A stretch of 64,000 bases of DNA, taken from Streptomyces canus. GTDB taxonomy: Bacteria > Actinomycetota > Actinomycetes > Streptomycetales > Streptomycetaceae. The DNA lies in contig NZ_JAUSWW010000003.1 of assembly GCF_030815415.1 (NCBI RefSeq), positions 1-64,000 on the forward strand. Reading direction: 5' to 3'. The position numbers and the translations under genes are program-made. The notes beneath the pieces were generated by a model. That model did not search any database. It saw only the letters and a list, made by a program, of their open reading frames with translations, and was not told where the DNA came from. Positions 60,477-64,000 of the stretch are shown piece by piece; within the stretch, counting starts at the first letter, position 1, and the number at the start of each line of letters is the position of its first letter.

Positions 60477-61391
60477 CTACTGCGTACCGTAGGCCGCCCA
60501 CCGCCCGAGGGTGAACTCGCCGCCCTCTTGCCGGACTTCCACGGCACCCGCCCCGCCGAAGTGTGCAGGGACGACCAACTCACGTTCGATAGCAGCTCGT
60601 TCGAGGATCCGACGGCGGCTGGCCGCTGCTTGTTCCGCATCCAGACAGAAGCAACTGCTGCAGGAGGGAGTGAGGATCTGCACCGGGCTGTGCAGAAGAT
60701 CGCCGACGAAGACCGCCCGGTCACTCCCGGATGCGAGCCGCAGTACGGACGAGCCGGGCGTGTGGCCTGGCGCAGACTCCAGAGTGAGGTACTCATCGAT
60801 GCGGTGGGTGCCGTCCCACAGGACGGTCTGCCCGGCCCGGTGGACGGGCGCGATGCTGTCCTCGTAGATCAGCCGGTCATCCTCCCGGCGGCCGCTCCCG
60901 TAGGCGTTGTCCGGTCCGAAGTGGAAGTCGTCCGCGGCGGGGATGAGGTACTGGGCGTTGGGGAACGTGGGCTCCCACCCTTCATCCACACCGACGGTGT
61001 TCCAACCGACGTGATCACCGTGGACGTGGGTGTTGACGACGACGTCGACGTCCTGCGGCCGGATTCCGACCCGCGCCAGCCCACTCAGGAAATCGCCCTG
61101 CCAGTGGTGGAATTGCGCCGAGCCTGGCCGCTCGCGCCCGTTCCCTACCCCGGTGTCGACCAGGATGGTCCGACCGCAGCTGCGCAGCACCCAGGTCTGC
61201 AGAGCCACCACCGCCCTGTCGCTGTCCGGTTCCCAGTGATCCGGCGCCAGCCAGTCCTCGTTGCCCTTCCACACCTCGGCGCCGGACTCCGGAACCAGGC
61301 TGCGTGCGGGCGCGAACGCCCCTTGCCACTCGACGACTCGGATGACCTCGACATCGCCGAGCACGATGCTCTGCATGCTCTCGCTCTTCAT
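60477..61391 (-). CDS. MBL-fold metallo-hydrolase
   Basis: Start ATG 61391 (MKSESMQSIVLGDVEV). The 304-aa protein has the metallo-beta-lactamase fold: VNTHVHGDHVGWNTV supplies the HxHxDH zinc ligands (about residues 118-127), ESAPGHTPGSSVL the next histidine, VFVGDLLHSP the bridging aspartate and VVPAHFGGAG the last histidine. The substrate could be a lactone, ester or phosphodiester. It is divergently transcribed from an AraC regulator with a 100-bp spacer, so it is probably controlled by that protein. Confidence 0.85.
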   Translation of the reverse strand: MKSESMQSIVLGDVEVIRVVEWQGAFAPARSLVPESGAEVWKGNEDWLAPDHWEPDSDRAVVALQTWVLRSCGRTILVDTGVGNGRERPGSAQFHHWQGDFLSGLARVGIRPQDVDVVVNTHVHGDHVGWNTVGVDEGWEPTFPNAQYLIPAADDFHFGPDNAYGSGRREDDRLIYEDSIAPVHRAGQTVLWDGTHRIDEYLTLESAPGHTPGSSVLRLASGSDRAVFVGDLLHSPVQILTPSCSSCFCLDAEQAAASRRRILERAAIERELVVPAHFGGAGAVEVRQEGGEFTLGRWAAYGTQ

Positions 61392-61491
61392 GCCATCGAC
61401 TCTAGGAAGGACAGATGAGCCTCTCAATGCCTGCACGGCTCGTTCAGATACGCATCCGTCTCACCACTGACGCTATGGGTATCCTCGCCCG
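61392..61491. promoter_or_regulatory. Divergent promoter region of the MBL and AraC genes
   Basis: 100 bp between the two start codons. No clear palindrome is evident; promoter boxes for both genes must lie here. Confidence 0.4.
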
Positions 61492-62421
61492 ATGGATGTG
61501 GTGAGCGACGCAGTCTCGGCAGTGCGCATCGGGCGTCCCTCTTCAAACCGTGTGCGGGTGAGCGGGAGCTGGTGCACGCGGCTCGCCCCGTACGACGGTG
61601 CCGGCTTCCATGTGGTGCTGGAGGGCAGCTGCTGGCTGCTGCCCGACAGTGGCTCTCCCCTCTCGCTCGGCGCGGGTGACGTGGTGCTGCTGCCGCACGG
61701 CACGGGACACGTGATCGCCGACAGTCCAGCCGATGCGATGACCGTGGAGCAGGCGGTGCCGTTCGAGCGGTGGCTCGAGGAGAGGGGGCCGCGCCGGCCC
61801 CGAGCCAGCTCGGGCGAGGTGCAGATGCTGTGCGGCAAGTACCGGCTCGACCGCAGTCGCATGCACCCGCTCATGGAGGAACTGCCGACAGTGGTCCACC
61901 TGCCGAACCGAGTGGGTGCCCATCTCGAACTGCGCGCCGCCGTCGACCTGCTGGGCCACGAGCTGGGCGCATCAGGGCCCGGCGCGTGCATTGCGGTGCC
62001 CAGCCTGCTCGACCTCCTCCTCGTCTACATGATCCGCTCCTGGGCGGCCCAGGGCACCAGCGGTGCCTGGCCGGCCGTACTGGGCGACCCAGTGGCGGCC
62101 GCCGCCCTACGGGCGCTGCACTCGGACCTGGCCGCCCCGTGGACCAACGACCGTCTGGCCGCCGAGGCAGGCGTGTCCCGCGCCACCCTGGCCCGCCGCT
62201 TCACCACCCTCGTCGGCCGCTCACCGATGGCATACCTCACCTGGTGGCGCCTGACGTTCGCCGCCACCCTGCTCCGCGACACCCCCGACCCCCTGGCCAC
62301 CATCGCCCGCCGCGTCGGCTACGGCACCCCCTACGCCCTCTCACATGCCTTCAGTCGGCAATTCGGTACCACCCCGGGGCAATACCGGACACAGACAGCA
62401 GGGCGATCTGCGTCCACGTGA
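61492..62421 (+). CDS. AraC family transcriptional regulator
   Basis: A 309-aa protein with an N-terminal cupin-like domain of the AraC_binding_2/cupin_6 sort (SGSWCTRLAPYDGAGFHVVL ... GDVVLLPHGTGHVI) and a C-terminal AraC double HTH (WTNDRLAAEAGVSRATLARR ... IARRVGYGTPYALSHAFSRQ, with FGTTPGQYR as the conserved end). Start ATG 61492. Likely activator or repressor of the divergent MBL gene, with a small molecule bound by the cupin part. Confidence 0.85.
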   Translation: MDVVSDAVSAVRIGRPSSNRVRVSGSWCTRLAPYDGAGFHVVLEGSCWLLPDSGSPLSLGAGDVVLLPHGTGHVIADSPADAMTVEQAVPFERWLEERGPRRPRASSGEVQMLCGKYRLDRSRMHPLMEELPTVVHLPNRVGAHLELRAAVDLLGHELGASGPGACIAVPSLLDLLLVYMIRSWAAQGTSGAWPAVLGDPVAAAALRALHSDLAAPWTNDRLAAEAGVSRATLARRFTTLVGRSPMAYLTWWRLTFAATLLRDTPDPLATIARRVGYGTPYALSHAFSRQFGTTPGQYRTQTAGRSAST

Positions 62422-62686
62422 AAGCCCTTGATGAACCCTCACCCTTGCTGCTCGCAGAAACCCACGCCAGACTGCACGCCGGTCCGGCGACCGGCCCGTA
62501 GGCCGACAGGCACGATGGCGCATGACGGACCGACATGGCCAGTGCCCATCTCCCGCTCATTCCGGCGTCCCCACAGAAACCAACGCGCACGAGATCATGG
62601 AACCTACAACCCAGCCTGTAGCAGTGCTTCGTGAGGTGCCGCTCAACCGGTCGTGCCGTACGCCACCCGATGGGTAATGTGCGGCC
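62422..62686. other. Gap after the AraC regulator
   Basis: 265 bp. A frame of 51 codons from about 62523 to 62678 exists but has no ribosome site, no recognisable protein and unremarkable codon usage, so I do not call a gene. Confidence 0.3.
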
Positions 62687-63006
62687 ATGGGGACAAAACT
62701 GGGCGAGGGTGATGGTTGCGAACTGCCCGCTACCGCCGTCTGCTGGCTCACCGACGAACCACAACCGGGCCTGATCCTGGTGGAGTTCGCCGCCCTCACC
62801 AACTCGTCGGCAAAACCGCCTACTTCGACGGAAACCTGCAGCCAACCTCGCCCTACCCCTGCCCCACCAGCATCCAGTGCACGATCGAAGAGATCGCCGA
62901 CGACGTCGCCACGGTGAGCACCTGGTGGCTGGAGGGCGGCCCCAACGACACACGCTTCGTCTTCGACGTCCCCCTGGAAACCCTCACGCCAATTACCGAC
63001 ACCTGA
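62687..63006 (+). pseudogene. Hypothetical protein with one-base frameshift (about 106 aa when restored)
   Basis: From ATG 62687 the frame reads MGTKLGEGDGCELPATAVCW...GLILVEFAA and then breaks near 62800; the next frame continues HQLVGKTAYFDGNLQPTSPY ... CTIEEIADDVATVSTWWLEG to a stop at 63006. Restoring one C in GCCGCC(C)CTC joins them. Short beta-rich protein, possibly an immunity-like gene. Confidence 0.5.
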
Positions 63007-63187
63007 CCTGCCGGCACCGCTCCGAGCTCCATCCCACAGCGGTCCACCAGAACCAGCAGAGGCATGTCCCCGGTACGGGCGCGAGGCCGCGAGCGCGGAG
63101 GCCTCCTCGGCGCACGGGTCGTAGGCAGCGGTAGTGCCGTACCCGGCCGAGTCCCAGTTGGCGCCCGCCTGGTGCTCTGAGTGGACG

Positions 63188-63370
63188 TTAAGTCCGTTTC
63201 TGGTACTGGCCTCGTCCGGGTTGGGTGAGGAAGCCTTGCCGGAGGAGGCGTGCGAGGCGGCTTCGGGTGATGTTGACGGCCGCTTCCTCGGTGGGCATAT
63301 CGCGGAGTTCGTGCAGTTCTCGGGCCGGGAATGCCTGGCGGGGGTGCTGGTTGAAGGTTTTCGCGATGGC
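63188..63370 (-). pseudogene. C-terminal fragment of a winged-helix protein
   Basis: On the minus strand AIAKTFNQHPRQAFPARELH then VNITRSRLARLLRQGFLTQP and GRGQYQKRT-stop, a wHTH-like tail often seen at the end of Streptomyces proteins. Its N-terminal part is replaced by transposase sequence from about 63370, so the gene was cut by an IS. Confidence 0.5.
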
Positions 63371-63868
63371 CTGGCATGGGCGGAGGCCGGCGGGACGACC
63401 ACGCCGATGACCAGGCCCAGAACGTCCACAGCCAGACCGCGCTTGATGCGCGACACCTTCTTGTTGCCGTCCAGTCCGGTCGTGGTCTTTGGGGACACCG
63501 GGCGGCCGCACGCACGGACTGGGTGTCGATGATCACGAGGGACAGATCCTCTAATCGGCGGGCATTCTCCCGCACCTGGCAGCGCAGGAGTTCCAGGATC
63601 CGCTGGTCCGGGCCGTCCTGGCGCCAGAGCGTGAAGTAGTAAAAACCGCCGACCAGGACGGCAGGTCATGCGGCAGATGGCGCCACTGACAGCCCGTCCG
63701 GTTCTGGTAGAAGATCGCGTTCACGACCTCCCGGAGATCACAGGACCCCCGGTCGCCGGTCGCTGGTCGCCGAGCGCGCCGCCCGGTCCTGCTTCCAGCC
63801 CGCGGTCATCGGCTCCAGCAAGGCCCACTGCTCGTCCGACAAGTCGCTCGGATACGGCTCTCTGTCCA
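63371..63868 (-). pseudogene. IS5-type transposase remnant
   Basis: In the minus direction pieces of one transposase appear in different frames: MDREPYPSDLSDEQWALLEP (from 63868), [53 protein letters not shown] with the first catalytic Asp, and GLDGNKKVSRIKRGLAVDVL with VIGVVV. The order and motifs fit IS5-family (IS1647-like) DDE transposases. Several frameshifts and loss of the C-terminal Glu region make it inactive. Terminal repeats could not be recognised. Confidence 0.7.
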
Positions 63869-64000
63869 TGACCCGAATCCCAGGATGTCCATGCCGACCA
63901 TCGGGCCCCCGTAGCGAGCAGTCACACGATCGAGCGGTCACGAACCGATGAATATCGGACTTGCCGTCCACTGAGTCTCGGCACTGCGTGCGGGCCCGAG

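Noticed and set aside
60477-61391. Assigned quorum-quenching lactonase
   Set aside because: The MBL fold and zinc ligands are clear, but they do not fix the substrate; lactonase is only one of several possibilities.
62522-62678. 51-codon gene before the 62687 gene
   Set aside because: No ribosome site, promoter or family resemblance; likely chance.
1-64000. CRISPR arrays, rRNA and tRNA genes
   Set aside because: No regularly spaced identical repeats with unique spacers of CRISPR type, no rRNA-like sequence and no clover-leaf with CCA-end or anticodon arm was recognised. The hairpin and TGCGCA arrays lack spacer character. A faint tRNA could have been missed without a search tool.

Overview
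The window is high-GC actinobacterial DNA, almost certainly Streptomyces: codon third positions are nearly all G or C, GTG/TTG starts and ATGA/GTGA gene overlaps are common, and the recognisable proteins (replication-relaxation, TcpC-like, maleylpyruvate-isomerase fold, LysM-BTAD) are typical of that genus. It reads as an accessory region, either a large (perhaps linear) plasmid or a mosaic of integrative/conjugative elements, because it combines transfer genes, broken transposases and a broken integrase, truncated gene copies and orphan small genes.

Layout. (1) 0-6.3 kb: plasmid- or phage-like block of small unknown genes, a DUF932-type gene broken by two single-base losses, an iteron-like array in a 676-bp non-coding stretch, and families of short triloop hairpins. 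(2) 6.5-12 kb: chromosomal-type accessory genes (mycothiol-dependent isomerase fold, GNAT acetyltransferase, secreted protein, MFS efflux pump with divergent TetR regulator) between an istB remnant and a decayed tyrosine recombinase. (3) 11.9-16.1 kb: a two-gene unit of a 1279-aa CHAT protease-STAND NTPase-TPR protein with a small membrane partner, a good candidate for a defence or cell-death switch. (4) 16.5-24.1 kb: mosaic of a PAPS-reductase-like remnant, a duplicated gene, immunity-like orphans (one barstar-type), a multi-HTH protein, a first replication-relaxation gene and a SDR/NmrA-like enzyme. (5) 24.3-28.0 kb: minus-strand sugar/cell-surface block (WbqC, YdcF/DUF218, UDP-glucose dehydrogenase, Nudix, asparagine-synthase tail), partly broken. 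(6) 28.1-29.0 kb: three-gene overlapping unit.

(7) 29.5-46.0 kb: the transfer region. A minus-strand pair (protein with a duplicated winged-helix module, then a membrane protein) diverges from a translationally coupled plus-strand operon encoding a TcpC/VirB8-like protein, two small membrane proteins, a VirB4-like ATPase, a small membrane protein, a VirB6-like polytopic protein, a transglycosylase-NlpC/P60 hydrolase, an anchored protein, a VirD4/TraG-like ATPase and a second replication-relaxation protein. The 673-bp divergent region carries an array of TGCGCA repeats and GTGGTC-type operator motifs, which recur upstream of the first replication-relaxation gene 13 kb away. (8) 46.2-49.2 kb: lipoproteins and secreted proteins. 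(9) 49.2-59.3 kb: a complete-looking Tad pilus locus (CpaB/SAF, CpaE-like, TadA ATPase, TadB, TadC, a small pilin-like protein, TadE, TadE, TadG-like) ending in a membrane-anchored LysM-BTAD protein; no prepilin peptidase is present. (10) 59.4-64 kb: membrane protein, a duplicated BTAD tail, MBL-fold hydrolase with divergent AraC regulator, and an IS5-type transposase remnant.

The strongest reading is a conjugative element whose single-direction gene train (33-59 kb) couples an actinobacterial T4SS-like transfer machine to its own Tad pilus, controlled from one repeat-rich divergent promoter region, next to cargo that includes a CHAT-NTPase-TPR system.
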